Assembly: GCF_036014195.1 (NCBI RefSeq)
Contig: NZ_CP107918.1
Coordinates: 5,084,001-5,148,000 of the forward strand
Direction: 5' to 3'
DNA: 64,000 nt
DNA from: Streptomyces sp. NBC_00442
GTDB lineage: Bacteria; Actinomycetota; Actinomycetes; Streptomycetales; Streptomycetaceae
Shown here piece by piece: positions 28,112 through 36,650 of the stretch (the stretch's first letter is position 1; every line of letters begins with the position of its first letter). The translations under genes were made by a program, and so were the position numbers. The notes beneath the pieces were generated by a model that saw only the letters and a program-made list of their open reading frames with translations, ran no database searches and was not told the DNA's origin.

Positions 28112-28165
28112 GTTTCCATCCGCCCGCACGTGAAGGTTGAGAAGACGATCACGAGCAGGACGCCG
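28073..28165 (-). ncRNA. putative s-SodF small RNA from the sodF 3' UTR
   Basis: In S. coelicolor the 3' UTR of sodF mRNA is processed to a stable RNA of about 90 nt (s-SodF) that pairs with the 5' end of sodN mRNA. Here about 120 nt of 3' UTR end at a very strong stem-loop. Just 5' of the stem the minus strand reads TCTTCTCAACCTTCACGTG, a pyrimidine-rich stretch able to pair with a purine-rich ribosome site. sodN is not in the window, so pairing cannot be checked; the 5' end given is an estimate. Confidence 0.5.
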
Positions 28166-28191
28166 GGTCGCGCCGAGAGCGGCGCGCGGTG

Positions 28192-28833
28192 CTACGGGGC
28201 CAGGATCAGGTTGTTGCCGGCCTGCTTGGCGGCGACGTAACGCCGCGCCACGTCCTGCCAGTTGACGACCCGCCACATGGCCTCGATGAAGTCGACCTTC
28301 TGGTTCTTGTACTGGAGATAGAAGGCGTGCTCCCAGGCGTCGAAGACCAGGACCGGCGTCGAGCCCTGCCCCACGTTGCCCTGGTGGTCGTAGATCTGCT
28401 CGACCACGAGGCGACCGCTGACCGGCTCGTAGGCGAGGACGCCCCAGCCCGAACCCTGCGTCGTCGCCGCGGCCTTGGTCAGCTGGGCCTTGAACTTGGC
28501 GAAGGAACCGAAGGAGTCGGCGATGGCGTCGGCCAGCTCGCCGGTGCCGTCCTTCTCCAGGGGCTCGCCGCCGCCGTCGCCCGTCATGTTGTGCCAGTAG
28601 ATCGAGTGCAGGATGTGGCCGGAGAGGTGGAACGCGAGGTTCTTCTCCAGGCCGTTGATCGAGCCCCAGGCGTCCTTGTCGCGCGCCTCCGCGAGCTGCT
28701 CAAGGGTGTCGTTCGCGCCCTTCACGTACGCCGCGTGGTGCTTGTCGTGGTGCAGCTCGATGATCTCCGGACTGATGACGGGTTCGAGCGCCGCGTAGTC
28801 GTACGGAAGTTCAGGAAGCGTGTAAATGGCCAT
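28192..28833 (-). CDS. sodF: superoxide dismutase, Fe (Fe/Zn) type
   Basis: Cytosolic enzyme that dismutates superoxide to oxygen and peroxide. 213 residues, normal length. Metal ligands: His28 (ELHHDKHH), His76 (SGHILHS), Asp165 and His169 ([12 protein letters not shown]). ATG 28833 has GGAGG eight bases upstream. The promoter region carries a TTGCAA-N5-GTGCAA element that fits the Nur (nickel-responsive Fur-family) box, so nickel is expected to repress it in favour of the nickel enzyme SodN. The 3' UTR is long and ends in a strong hairpin (see the small RNA entry). Confidence 0.97.
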   Translation of the reverse strand: MAIYTLPELPYDYAALEPVISPEIIELHHDKHHAAYVKGANDTLEQLAEARDKDAWGSINGLEKNLAFHLSGHILHSIYWHNMTGDGGGEPLEKDGTGELADAIADSFGSFAKFKAQLTKAAATTQGSGWGVLAYEPVSGRLVVEQIYDHQGNVGQGSTPVLVFDAWEHAFYLQYKNQKVDFIEAMWRVVNWQDVARRYVAAKQAGNNLILAP

Positions 28834-28868
28834 GTCCGAGCCCTCCGACTGCTCACTGCAAATGCTTA

Positions 28869-28885
28869 TTGCAATTGATGTGCAA
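28869..28885. promoter_or_regulatory. Nur box upstream of sodF
   Basis: TTGCAA-TTGAT-GTGCAA matches the published S. coelicolor Nur consensus tTGCaa-N5-ttGCAA at all but one position. An additional TGCAA half-site lies at 28857-28861. Confidence 0.7.
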
Positions 28886-28942
28886 GTGCACGCTACCAGC
28901 AGCAATGCGGGTTCGCAGGTAAGGGTGACCTCAGCGAAAAGC

Positions 28943-28977
28943 CCTGCGTCCCCGGGCGTAGGGCCCGGGGACGCAGG
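28943..28977 (-). terminator. intrinsic terminator of the first amino-acid permease gene
   Basis: Perfect 15-bp arms CCTGCGTCCCCGGGC (28943-28957) and reverse complement (28963-28977), followed on the minus strand by a TTTT run. Confidence 0.85.
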
Positions 28978-29003
28978 ACAGTTGGCAGAGGAACGGCGCG
29001 TGG

Positions 29004-30413
29004 TCAGGCGTCGATCGGCGTCCGCGGCGACGTGCGCTGGCGGATGTAACCGACGATCGCGAGCACCAGCGTGAGGCCACCGGTGTAGTACAGCTGGACG
29101 CGCGTGCCGTCCTCGCGGGCCATCAGGACGAAGACCACGGCCATGCCGAGCAGCGCGATCCAGGTGAGCCACGGGTACAGCCACATCTTCACGACGAGCT
29201 TCTCCGGGGCCTCGCGCTCGGTGCGGCGGCGCAGCAGCAACTGCGAGGCGGCGATGAAGAACCAGACGACCAGGATGATCGCGCCGATCGTGTTCAGGAG
29301 CCACTGGAAGATGTCGTTGGGGCGCCAGTAACTGAGCAGCACGCACACGAAGCCGAACACGGAGGAGGTGAGGACCGCGACGCGCGGCACCCCGCCGGAG
29401 ATCTTCCCGAGCACCTTCGGTCCCTGGCCGCGCGAGACGAGCGAACCGGCCATGCGGGACGCACCGTAGATGTTGGCGTTCATCGCCGAGAGCAGGGCGA
29501 CCAGGATCACGACGTTCATGATGTCGCCGGCGTGCGGGATGCCGAGCCGGTCGAGGGTCGCGACGTAGGGGCCCTTGCCGACGATGTCCTTGCCGGTCCA
29601 CGGCAGCAGCGTCACGACGACCGCCATCGAGCCGACGTAGAAGATCGCGATCCGCCACATCGCGGTGCGCACGGCCTTCGCGACGCCCTGGACGGGGTGT
29701 TCGGACTCGGCCGCGGCGATCGTGACCGTCTCCAGGCCGCCGTACGCGAAGACGGAGGCGAGCAGTCCGACGATGAGGCCCTCGCTGCCGTTGGGCATGA
29801 ACCCGCCGTGGCCGGTGAGGTTGGTCAGGCCCGGGGCGCTCGTGTCCGGCAGCACGCCGACGATCGCGAGGACGCCGATGGCCAGGAACAGGACGATCGC
29901 GCCGATCTTCAGCGCGGCGAACCAGAACTCGAACTCGCCGAAGTTCTTCACGGCCGCCAGATTGGTGCCGCAGAACACCAGCATGAACACGGCGACCAGG
30001 GCCCACTCCGGGACGCCCGGCAGCCAGCCGTGCACGATGCCCGCGGCGCCGATGCCTTCGAGGCCGACGGCCACGCACAGCAGGAACCAGAAGGCCCAGC
30101 CCGCGGTGAACCCCGCCCACGGCCCCATCGCCCGCTCGGCGTGGACCGAGAAGGACCCGGACGCGGGATTGGCCGCCGACATCTCGCCCAGCATGCGCAT
30201 GACGAGCATGACCAGGGCGCCCGATATCGCGTAAGCGAGAACGATCGACGGTCCGGCCGCGGCGATCGCCGTGCCGGAACCGACGAAGAGACCCGCGCCG
30301 ATGACGCCGCCGAGGGCGATCATCGAGAGGTGGCGCTGCTTGAGGCCGTGCGTGAGGGGAGAGTCGGTCTTCTGCCGGCTGTCGTCCTGCACGGGCGCGG
30401 TTGTCCGAGACAT
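29004..30413 (-). CDS. amino acid permease (AAT family, APC superfamily), copy 1
   Basis: 469-residue, 12-segment amino-acid/proton symporter of the GabP/AnsP/ProY type. Helix 1 carries the substrate-backbone motif [13 protein letters not shown], and the consensus intracellular segment [24 protein letters not shown] follows helix 2. [20 protein letters not shown] is typical of the family. ATG 30413 was chosen because AGGG lies seven bases upstream; ATG 30419 is possible. It is followed by a good terminator, so it is probably monocistronic. Two close paralogues are encoded in the next 5 kb. The substrate cannot be assigned. Confidence 0.93.
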   Translation of the reverse strand: MSRTTAPVQDDSRQKTDSPLTHGLKQRHLSMIALGGVIGAGLFVGSGTAIAAAGPSIVLAYAISGALVMLVMRMLGEMSAANPASGSFSVHAERAMGPWAGFTAGWAFWFLLCVAVGLEGIGAAGIVHGWLPGVPEWALVAVFMLVFCGTNLAAVKNFGEFEFWFAALKIGAIVLFLAIGVLAIVGVLPDTSAPGLTNLTGHGGFMPNGSEGLIVGLLASVFAYGGLETVTIAAAESEHPVQGVAKAVRTAMWRIAIFYVGSMAVVVTLLPWTGKDIVGKGPYVATLDRLGIPHAGDIMNVVILVALLSAMNANIYGASRMAGSLVSRGQGPKVLGKISGGVPRVAVLTSSVFGFVCVLLSYWRPNDIFQWLLNTIGAIILVVWFFIAASQLLLRRRTEREAPEKLVVKMWLYPWLTWIALLGMAVVFVLMAREDGTRVQLYYTGGLTLVLAIVGYIRQRTSPRTPIDA

Positions 30414-30563
30414 GGGCATGCCCTGTTCAGTAGCTGATCCACCGGGGCGGCGGCACGGGCCCACAGTCTCAGGGCGGCCCCGCTCAGAGGGAACACCCGA
30501 CCGCTATGCGGACACTCGACTCACACAGAGTGAAGGGCCCCGTGCGTTTTGTTTACGCCAGCT

Positions 30564-31943
30564 TCACACGCGGCGCGTGCGCAACTCCCGTACCCCTGCC
30601 ACCGCGAGAACCACCGCGGTCGCCCCCGCCGACCACAGCACCTGCGGACGGGCCGAGGCGTCGAACAGCATCAGGACGAGCACCGCGGCCATCGCGGCGA
30701 GCGCCGCCCAGGTGAGGTAGGGGAAGGCCCACATCCTCAGCGTCAGCGTCTCGGGCGCCTCGCGTTCGATGCGGCGGCGCAGCCGCAGCTGCGACAGGGC
30801 GATCAGCGCCCACACGAACAGGAGCACCGCGCCCACCGCGTTGAGCATGTAGAGGAACACCGAGTCCGGCCACTTCAGGTTCAGCAGGACCGAGACGAAC
30901 CCGAAGGCCACCGACGCGAGCACCGCACGGCGCGGCACCCCGCCGCCCGCCACCTTCAGCAGGCCCTTGGGCGCCTCGCCCCGCTCGGCCAGCGAGAAGA
31001 TCATGCGCGAGGAGCCGTACAGGTTGGCGTTCAGGGCGGACAGCAGTGCCACGAACACCACGATGTTCATGATCCGGCCGGCCGAGGGGATGCCGATCGA
31101 GTCCAGGACCGCCACGTACGGGCTCCGGCCCGGCGTCATCGACGTCCACGGCAGCAGCGTCACGATGACCAGCATCGAGCCCACGTAGAAGAAGAGGATG
31201 CGCCACACCGCGCTGCGCACCGCGCGCCCGACCGCCCGCACCGGGTCGTCGGACTCGGCGGCGGCGATCGTGACGACCTCAAGACCGCCGAAGGCGAAGA
31301 TCACCGCGAGCACCCCGGAGACCACCCCGCTCACCCCGGCGGGCAGGAAGCCGCCCTGCCCGGTCAGGTTGGACAGGCCCACCGCCGACGTGTCGGGCAG
31401 CACTCCGAAGATCGCGAGAAGCCCGAGCGCCAGGAACGCGACGATCGCGAAGATCTTCAGAGCGGCGAACCAGAACTCGAACTCGCCGAAGTTCTTCACC
31501 GAGGCCAGATTGGCGGCCGTGAACACCACCATGAAGATCAGCACCCAGGCCCACTGCGGCACCCCCGGCGCCCACCCGTTCGCGATCTTCGCGGCGCCGG
31601 TGGCCTCCACGGCGAGCACGACGACCAGCAGGAACCAGTAGAGCCAGCCCACGCTGAACCCCGCCCAGCGGCCCAGCGCCCGCTCCGCGTGCACCGAGAA
31701 CGAACCCGACGCCGGCATCGCGGCCGACATCTCGCCCAGCATCCGCATCACCAGCATCGCGATGGCACCCGCGATCAGATACGACACGATGATGCCGGGC
31801 CCGGCCACCGCGATACCGGCGCCCGACCCCACGAAGAGCCCCGCGCCGATCACCCCGCCGAGGCCGAGCATGGTCAGATGGCGCTGCTTCAGCCCGTGCG
31901 AGAGGGGTTCGGCGGGCAGGGGATCGTGCATGGCGCTCGTCAC
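30564..31943 (-). CDS. amino acid permease (AAT family, APC superfamily), copy 2
   Basis: 459-residue 12-segment permease very close to copy 1: [20 protein letters not shown] in helix 1, [20 protein letters not shown], and the same [20 protein letters not shown] segment. GTG 31943 or ATG 31931 could be the start; neither has a clear ribosome site, and a TAGGTT -10 upstream gives a leader of only a few bases. It is tail-to-head with copy 1 and 150 bp away. The C-terminus ends in a basic tail (RELRTRRV). Substrate unknown. Confidence 0.92.
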   Translation of the reverse strand: MTSAMHDPLPAEPLSHGLKQRHLTMLGLGGVIGAGLFVGSGAGIAVAGPGIIVSYLIAGAIAMLVMRMLGEMSAAMPASGSFSVHAERALGRWAGFSVGWLYWFLLVVVLAVEATGAAKIANGWAPGVPQWAWVLIFMVVFTAANLASVKNFGEFEFWFAALKIFAIVAFLALGLLAIFGVLPDTSAVGLSNLTGQGGFLPAGVSGVVSGVLAVIFAFGGLEVVTIAAAESDDPVRAVGRAVRSAVWRILFFYVGSMLVIVTLLPWTSMTPGRSPYVAVLDSIGIPSAGRIMNIVVFVALLSALNANLYGSSRMIFSLAERGEAPKGLLKVAGGGVPRRAVLASVAFGFVSVLLNLKWPDSVFLYMLNAVGAVLLFVWALIALSQLRLRRRIEREAPETLTLRMWAFPYLTWAALAAMAAVLVLMLFDASARPQVLWSAGATAVVLAVAGVRELRTRRV

Positions 31944-32191
31944 GTTCGGTTTATGGGGAACCTACAGTCTCGCCCAGCAGTGCCTCCTGGCGCAAAAGGG
32001 GCAGTCGGCCCCACAGTCGTAGTGACGCGGGTCACGCCGTCCGGCGCCCGAACCCCCTCCTTTGTCCGGACCCGACCAAGGCTCCAACACCCGCTTTGTG
32101 GGCGGCTGCTGGTGATCCAGCGAGATTCCGTGGGCTAACGTCACCGTGTCCCCAGCACGTCCCGCTGTCCCCACCACCTGCCGGAGTTCCG

Positions 32192-32779
32192 ATGAGCACT
32201 GCGTCCGCCGCCGCCCCCCGTACCGGATCGGTCCTCGCCGACCTGCTGCCCTCCTCCCGCACCCGGGACGTCGCGCTCGTCGTCGGCGGCGCCGCGCTGA
32301 CCGGACTCGCAGCCCAGATCGCCGTGCAGGTCCCGGGCTCGCCCGTCCCGGTCACCGGCCAGACCTTCGCCGCGCTGCTCGTCGGCGCGGGCCTCGGCGC
32401 CGGCCGCGGCTTCCTCTCGCTCGCGCTGTACGCCCTGGTCGGCATGGCCGGCATGCCGTGGTTCGCGAGCGGCACCTCGGGCGCGGGCGGCGCCTCGTTC
32501 GGCTACGTACTCGGCATGCTGCTCGCCTCCACCGTGGTCGGCGCCCTCGCCCGGCGCGGCGCCGACCGCTCGGTGCCGCGCACCGCGGGCACGATGGTGC
32601 TCGGCTCGGCGATCATCTACGCGGTGGGCGTGCCCTACCTCGCCGCCTCCACCGGCATGTCCCTGACCGCCGCGGTCGCGGCCGGCCTCACCCCGTTCCT
32701 GATCGGCGACGCGCTGAAGGCCGCCCTGGCGATGGGCCTGCTCCCGGCCGCGTGGAAGCTGCTCGGCCGCCGCGGCTGA
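32192..32779 (+). CDS. bioY: biotin transporter BioY (ECF S component)
   Basis: 195-residue membrane protein that binds and imports biotin, six predicted segments. The BioY core is visible: VPGSPVPVTGQTFAALLVGAGLG (split), GMAGMPWFASGTSGAGG and TPFLIGDALKAALAMGLLPAAW. ATG 32192 has CCGGAG five bases upstream. BioM/BioN (energizing ATPase and T component) genes are absent from the neighbourhood; solitary BioY proteins, using shared or no ECF module, are known. It lies between two divergent permease genes. Confidence 0.95.
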   Translation: MSTASAAAPRTGSVLADLLPSSRTRDVALVVGGAALTGLAAQIAVQVPGSPVPVTGQTFAALLVGAGLGAGRGFLSLALYALVGMAGMPWFASGTSGAGGASFGYVLGMLLASTVVGALARRGADRSVPRTAGTMVLGSAIIYAVGVPYLAASTGMSLTAAVAAGLTPFLIGDALKAALAMGLLPAAWKLLGRRG

Positions 32780-32806
32780 ACCCCGCCACGCACCACACCG
32801 AAGAAG

Positions 32807-32832
32807 AAGGGCCCGGCTCGCGCCGGGCCCTT
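32807..32832 (+). terminator. intrinsic terminator of bioY
   Basis: AAGGGCCCGGC-TCGC-GCCGGGCCCTT, perfect 11-bp arms. Confidence 0.85.
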
Positions 32833-32990
32833 CGTGTTCCGCCCCCTGTGCGCAGGAAGGATCCTCCGCTCCCCGAACGGGTGAACGTCTCCCATGGCCG
32901 TGGCGGAGGGGCCATTACCTCCACCACGCTCCTGCTCGGGGCCGCCCACCGGGCGTAGCCTGACACCAGCGACGAGGGAGGAACGCCAGC

Positions 32991-33602
32991 ATGAGCGCCG
33001 ACCCCATCACCGAGCCGGTGAACGAGGCACAGGACCCCATCGACCTGTTGATCGAGTTCGAGAAGGCTTCCAAAGAGCCGATTCGGGCCGAGTACGTCGA
33101 GGGAATGGTGATTGTGCCGCCTCAGCCCGACCACAACCACAACCGCGCGGCTTACAAGCTGTGCGTTCAGCTCACCATGGCCGGGTGGGAACACGCCGGC
33201 ATCGGCAACGGCTACCGCACCGGTGTGACGGCCGAGAAGACGCTGAGCCTGCTCGTCCCCGACTTCTACGTCATGCGGCGCGAACCGAGCGATCTGGACG
33301 AGGCGTACCGCAGGACCAACCGGGGCTGGTACCCGATCGAGCTGCTGCACCTCGCGGGTGAGGTCACCTCGACCAATCACGAGACCGACACCGGGCCCAA
33401 ATACCGCAGTTACGCCGCCGCCGGGGTCCCGCTGTACGTGATCGTGCATCGCTACGAACGCAAGGTGTACGTCCACTCCGAGCCGGTGCCGGACAAGAAG
33501 CAGCCCACCAAGAGCCACTACCGGACGACGACGGTCACCGAGCTCGGCGGCACGTTCCCGCTGCCCGCCCCGTACCCGGCCCTGGACACCTCACGCCTGT
33601 AG
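32991..33602 (+). CDS. Uma2/DUF820-family putative PD-(D/E)xK endonuclease
   Basis: 203 residues. The Uma2 pattern is readable: AEYVEGMVIV near residue 35, then VPDFYVM (Asp of the catalytic site), IELLHLAGEVTS (Glu) and GPKYRSYAAAGVPLYVIVHR (Lys and the family-typical aGVplY). GAGGGAGGA lies seven bases before ATG 32991. Uma2 genes are multi-copy in Streptomyces and cyanobacteria; they are placed in the restriction-endonuclease fold but no biological role is established. A lower-GC codon mix than its neighbours suggests acquisition or rapid evolution (weak inference). Confidence 0.88.
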   Translation: MSADPITEPVNEAQDPIDLLIEFEKASKEPIRAEYVEGMVIVPPQPDHNHNRAAYKLCVQLTMAGWEHAGIGNGYRTGVTAEKTLSLLVPDFYVMRREPSDLDEAYRRTNRGWYPIELLHLAGEVTSTNHETDTGPKYRSYAAAGVPLYVIVHRYERKVYVHSEPVPDKKQPTKSHYRTTTVTELGGTFPLPAPYPALDTSRL

Positions 33603-33615
33603 CCCCGGCAGCACG

Positions 33616-33650
33616 GCGGACCGACCCCCCTGCCGGGAGGACCGGTCCGC
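33616..33650. terminator. possible bidirectional terminator
   Basis: GCGGACCG (33616-33623) and CGGTCCGC (33643-33650) between the convergent Uma2 and permease genes; the loop is long (19 bases). Confidence 0.45.
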
Positions 33651-33691
33651 GCGACGCCGGGGCGGGAGACGCGGCGCGCCGCCCGTGACGG

Positions 33692-35161
33692 CTATGCCAC
33701 CGTGACGTCGTCCTTCGTGCCGCCGTAGGCGGGGGCGCGCCGGGCGAGGACCTTCTGCTTCACCAGAGCGATCACGATGACGATCGCCGCGACGAGCAGG
33801 GAGAGCAGCACCTGCTCGCGCCCCGACTTGTCGAACAGCATGTAGACGAGGACGAAGGAGATCATTCCGATCGTCAGCCAGGTGAGATAGGGGAAGCCCC
33901 ACATCTTCACCGTCAGCTTCTCGGGCTGTTCGCGCAGGATGATCCCGCGCATCCGCAGCTGGGTGCAGCAGATCACCAGCCACACGAACAGGGCGACCGC
34001 GCCCGAGGAGTTCAGGAGGAACGCGAAGACGGTGTCCGGCCACTTGTAGTTGAAGAAGACCGCCACGAAGCCGAAGACGACCGACGACAGGATCGCGATC
34101 TGCGGCACGCCCCGCTTGTTGGTGCGGGCGAAGGCCTTCGGCGCGTCACCGCGCTCACCGAGCGAGAACGCCATCCGGGACGCCGTGTAGAGGCCGGAGT
34201 TGAGGCAGGACAGGACCGCCGTCAGGACGATCACGTTCATGATCTGGTCGGCGTGCGGGATGCCGATCGTCTTCAGGGCGGCGACGTACGAGCCGTCCGC
34301 GACGATCGAGGGGTCGCTCCACTTCAGGAGCGTGAGCACCACGAAGATCGAACCGAGGTAGAAGACCGCGATCCGCCAGATCACGCTGTTGGTCGCCTTC
34401 GTCACGGCCCGGCGCGGGTTCTCGGACTCGCCGGCCGCCAGGGTGACGATCTCGGAGCCCATGAACGAGAACACGACCATCAGCACACCGGTGAGGATGG
34501 CGCCGTAGCCCTTGGGGAAGAACCCGCCCGCGTCACTGAGGTGAGCGAAGCCGGCCCCCGGATTGTCGGAGCCCGGCAGCACGCCGAAGACGGCGAGCAG
34601 CCCGACGATCACGAAGGCGCCGATCGCGACGACCTTGATCCCCGCGAACCAGAACTCGAACTCGCCGTAGGAGGAGACCGAGGCCAGGTTGCTCGCGGTC
34701 AGGACCAGCATCACTATCAGCGCCCAGCCCCACTGCGGGACCCCCGGCACCCAGTCGTGCAGGATCTTGGCGCCGGCCGTGCCCTCGACCGCGAGGACCA
34801 CGACCCAGAAGAACCAGTAGAGCCAGCCGATCGAGAACCCGGCCCAGCGGCCGAGCGCGCGGTCCGCGTACGCGGAGAACGAGCCCGACGAGGGGCGCGC
34901 GGCGGCCATCTCGCCCAGCATCCGCATCACGAAGACGACCATCACGCCGACGAGCGCGTACGAGAGCAGAATGGCGGGCCCGGCCGCGGCGATGCCGGAG
35001 CCTGAGCCCACGAACAGGCCGGCGCCGATCACGCCACCGATGGCGATCATGGACAGATGACGGTTCTTGAGGCCGGCCTTCAGGCCGCTGTCGGGAACCT
35101 GCGAATCCCCGGGTTCACCGGGCACGCGGTCTTCCTTCGCAAGGGACGGTTGCGAGGTCAT
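33692..35161 (-). CDS. amino acid permease (AAT family, APC superfamily), copy 3
   Basis: 489-residue 12-segment permease. After a 30-residue polar N-terminus comes [20 protein letters not shown], then MLGEMAAARPSSGSFSAYADRALG and [20 protein letters not shown]. The Ser-Ser-Tyr variant of the conserved segment and the longer termini (C-terminal APAYGGTKDDVTVA) set it apart from copies 1 and 2. ATG 35161 is preceded by AAGGAA. It is probably monocistronic. Substrate unknown; the family includes transporters for gamma-aminobutyrate, Asn, Lys and aromatic amino acids. Confidence 0.93.
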   Translation of the reverse strand: MTSQPSLAKEDRVPGEPGDSQVPDSGLKAGLKNRHLSMIAIGGVIGAGLFVGSGSGIAAAGPAILLSYALVGVMVVFVMRMLGEMAAARPSSGSFSAYADRALGRWAGFSIGWLYWFFWVVVLAVEGTAGAKILHDWVPGVPQWGWALIVMLVLTASNLASVSSYGEFEFWFAGIKVVAIGAFVIVGLLAVFGVLPGSDNPGAGFAHLSDAGGFFPKGYGAILTGVLMVVFSFMGSEIVTLAAGESENPRRAVTKATNSVIWRIAVFYLGSIFVVLTLLKWSDPSIVADGSYVAALKTIGIPHADQIMNVIVLTAVLSCLNSGLYTASRMAFSLGERGDAPKAFARTNKRGVPQIAILSSVVFGFVAVFFNYKWPDTVFAFLLNSSGAVALFVWLVICCTQLRMRGIILREQPEKLTVKMWGFPYLTWLTIGMISFVLVYMLFDKSGREQVLLSLLVAAIVIVIALVKQKVLARRAPAYGGTKDDVTVA

Positions 35162-35330
35162 GGACGCTTCCTTAAGTCTTCGGAGCACTCGGGTTGCGAG
35201 CCCGGGTATTCAAACCTGGACCGCTTCGGGACGGAAGGCCTGAATCCGGATCGTTAGACGGGGCCGAAGGTCCCCGGCGACCGGGACCATGGACTCCACC
35301 CCGCTCAGCCCTGCCCAGCGCCGCGCATGC

Positions 35331-35336
35331 CACACT
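35331..35336 (+). promoter_or_regulatory. -10-like hexamer of rpiB, leaderless geometry
   Basis: CACACT lies six bases before ATG 35343; it is a poor hexamer with correct spacing. Confidence 0.3.
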
Positions 35337-35342
35337 CGGTAC

Positions 35343-35831
35343 ATGCGCGTGTACCTCGGCTCCGACCATGCCGGCTTCGAACTCAAGAACCACCTCGTCG
35401 AGTGGCTCACCGCCCACGGGCACGAGCCCGTGGACTGCGGTCCGCACATCTACGACGCCCAGGACGACTACCCGCCGTTCTGCCTGCGCGCCGCCGAGAA
35501 GACGGCCGCGGACCCGGACGCCCTCGGCATCGTGATCGGCGGCTCCGGCAACGGCGAGCAGATCGCCGCCAACAAGGTCAAGGGCGTCCGCGCCGCACTG
35601 GCCTGGAGCGAGCAGACCGCGGCGCTCGGCCGCGAGCACAACGACGCCAACGTGATCTCCATCGGCGGCCGGATGCACACCGAGGAGGAGGCGACCAAGT
35701 TCGTCGAGATCTTCCTCGCCACCCCGTACTCGGGCGAGGCCCGGCACACCCGCCGCATCGAGATGCTCACCGCGTACGAGACCACCGGCAAGCTCCCCGA
35801 GATCCCGGCCCACCACCCACAGCAGGGCTGA
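35343..35831 (+). CDS. rpiB: ribose-5-phosphate isomerase B
   Basis: Interconverts ribose 5-phosphate and ribulose 5-phosphate in the pentose phosphate pathway (cytosol). 162 residues. LacAB/RpiB signature: GSDHAGFELKNHL at the N-terminus and GIVIGGSGNGEQIAANKVKG, where the Glu of GNGEQ takes the catalytic-base place as in the mycobacterial enzyme rather than the Cys of E. coli RpiB. ATG 35343 fits the family N-terminus; no ribosome site is seen. A DNA glycosylase gene follows after 9 bp and is probably co-transcribed. Confidence 0.95.
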   Translation: MRVYLGSDHAGFELKNHLVEWLTAHGHEPVDCGPHIYDAQDDYPPFCLRAAEKTAADPDALGIVIGGSGNGEQIAANKVKGVRAALAWSEQTAALGREHNDANVISIGGRMHTEEEATKFVEIFLATPYSGEARHTRRIEMLTAYETTGKLPEIPAHHPQQG

Positions 35832-35840
35832 GCGCGGCCC

Positions 35841-36650
35841 ATGCCCGAGGGCCACACCATCCACCGCCTGGCCGCCGACCACGACCTGAGGTTCGGCGGC
35901 CGGCCGCTGCGCGCGTCCAGCCCCCAGGGCAAGTTCTCGGACGGCGCGGCCCTGGTCGACGGCCAGGTCCTGGAAGGCGCCGAAGCCCACGGCAAGCACC
36001 TCTTCCTCGGCTTCGGCCCCTCGGGCTGGGTCCACATCCACCTCGGCCTGTTCGGCAAGTACGGCTTCGGCGACGCCCCCGCCCCGCCGCCGACCGACAC
36101 CGTCCGGCTGCGCCTGCTGAACGACACCGGCTACGCCGATCTGCGCGGGCCCACGACCTGCGCCCTGATCACCGACGGCGAGAAGCAGGCGATACACGAC
36201 CGTCTCGGCCCGGACCCGCTGCGGCCCGACGACACCGGCGACAAGGCCTGGCAGCGGATCTCGAAGAGCCGCACCACCATCGCCGCCCTGCTCATGGACC
36301 AGAAGATCATCGCGGGCGTCGGCAACGTCTACCGCGCCGAAGTCCTCTTCCGGCACGGCATCGACCCCTACCGGCCCGGCAAGGACCTCACCCGCGCCGC
36401 ATGGGACACCATCTGGGCCGACCTGGTGGAGCTGATGCGCGAAGGCGTCCGGCTCAACCGCATCGACACCGTCCGCCCCGAGCACACCCCCGAGGCCATG
36501 GGCCGCCCGCCGCGCGTGGACGACCACGGCGGCGAGGTGTACGTCTACCGCAGGGCCAACATGCCCTGCCACCTCTGCGGCGCCGAGATCCGCACCGCCG
36601 GCCTCGCCGCCCGCAATCTGTTCTGGTGCCCCCGCTGTCAGAAGCCGTGA
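35841..36650 (+). CDS. nei: Fpg/Nei-family DNA glycosylase (endonuclease VIII-like)
   Basis: 269-residue bifunctional base-excision glycosylase/lyase. Catalytic N-terminus MPEGHTIHRLA (Pro2 nucleophile, Glu3) of the Nei type; helix-two-turn-helix region with AGVGNVYRAEVLFRHGIDP (Asn174-like invariant); C-terminal zinc finger CHLC ... CPRC (about 243-266). It removes oxidised pyrimidines or hydantoins by analogy with mycobacterial Nei. It follows rpiB by 9 bp. Its last 13 bases overlap the end of the convergent acetyltransferase gene. Confidence 0.95.
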   Translation: MPEGHTIHRLAADHDLRFGGRPLRASSPQGKFSDGAALVDGQVLEGAEAHGKHLFLGFGPSGWVHIHLGLFGKYGFGDAPAPPPTDTVRLRLLNDTGYADLRGPTTCALITDGEKQAIHDRLGPDPLRPDDTGDKAWQRISKSRTTIAALLMDQKIIAGVGNVYRAEVLFRHGIDPYRPGKDLTRAAWDTIWADLVELMREGVRLNRIDTVRPEHTPEAMGRPPRVDDHGGEVYVYRRANMPCHLCGAEIRTAGLAARNLFWCPRCQKP

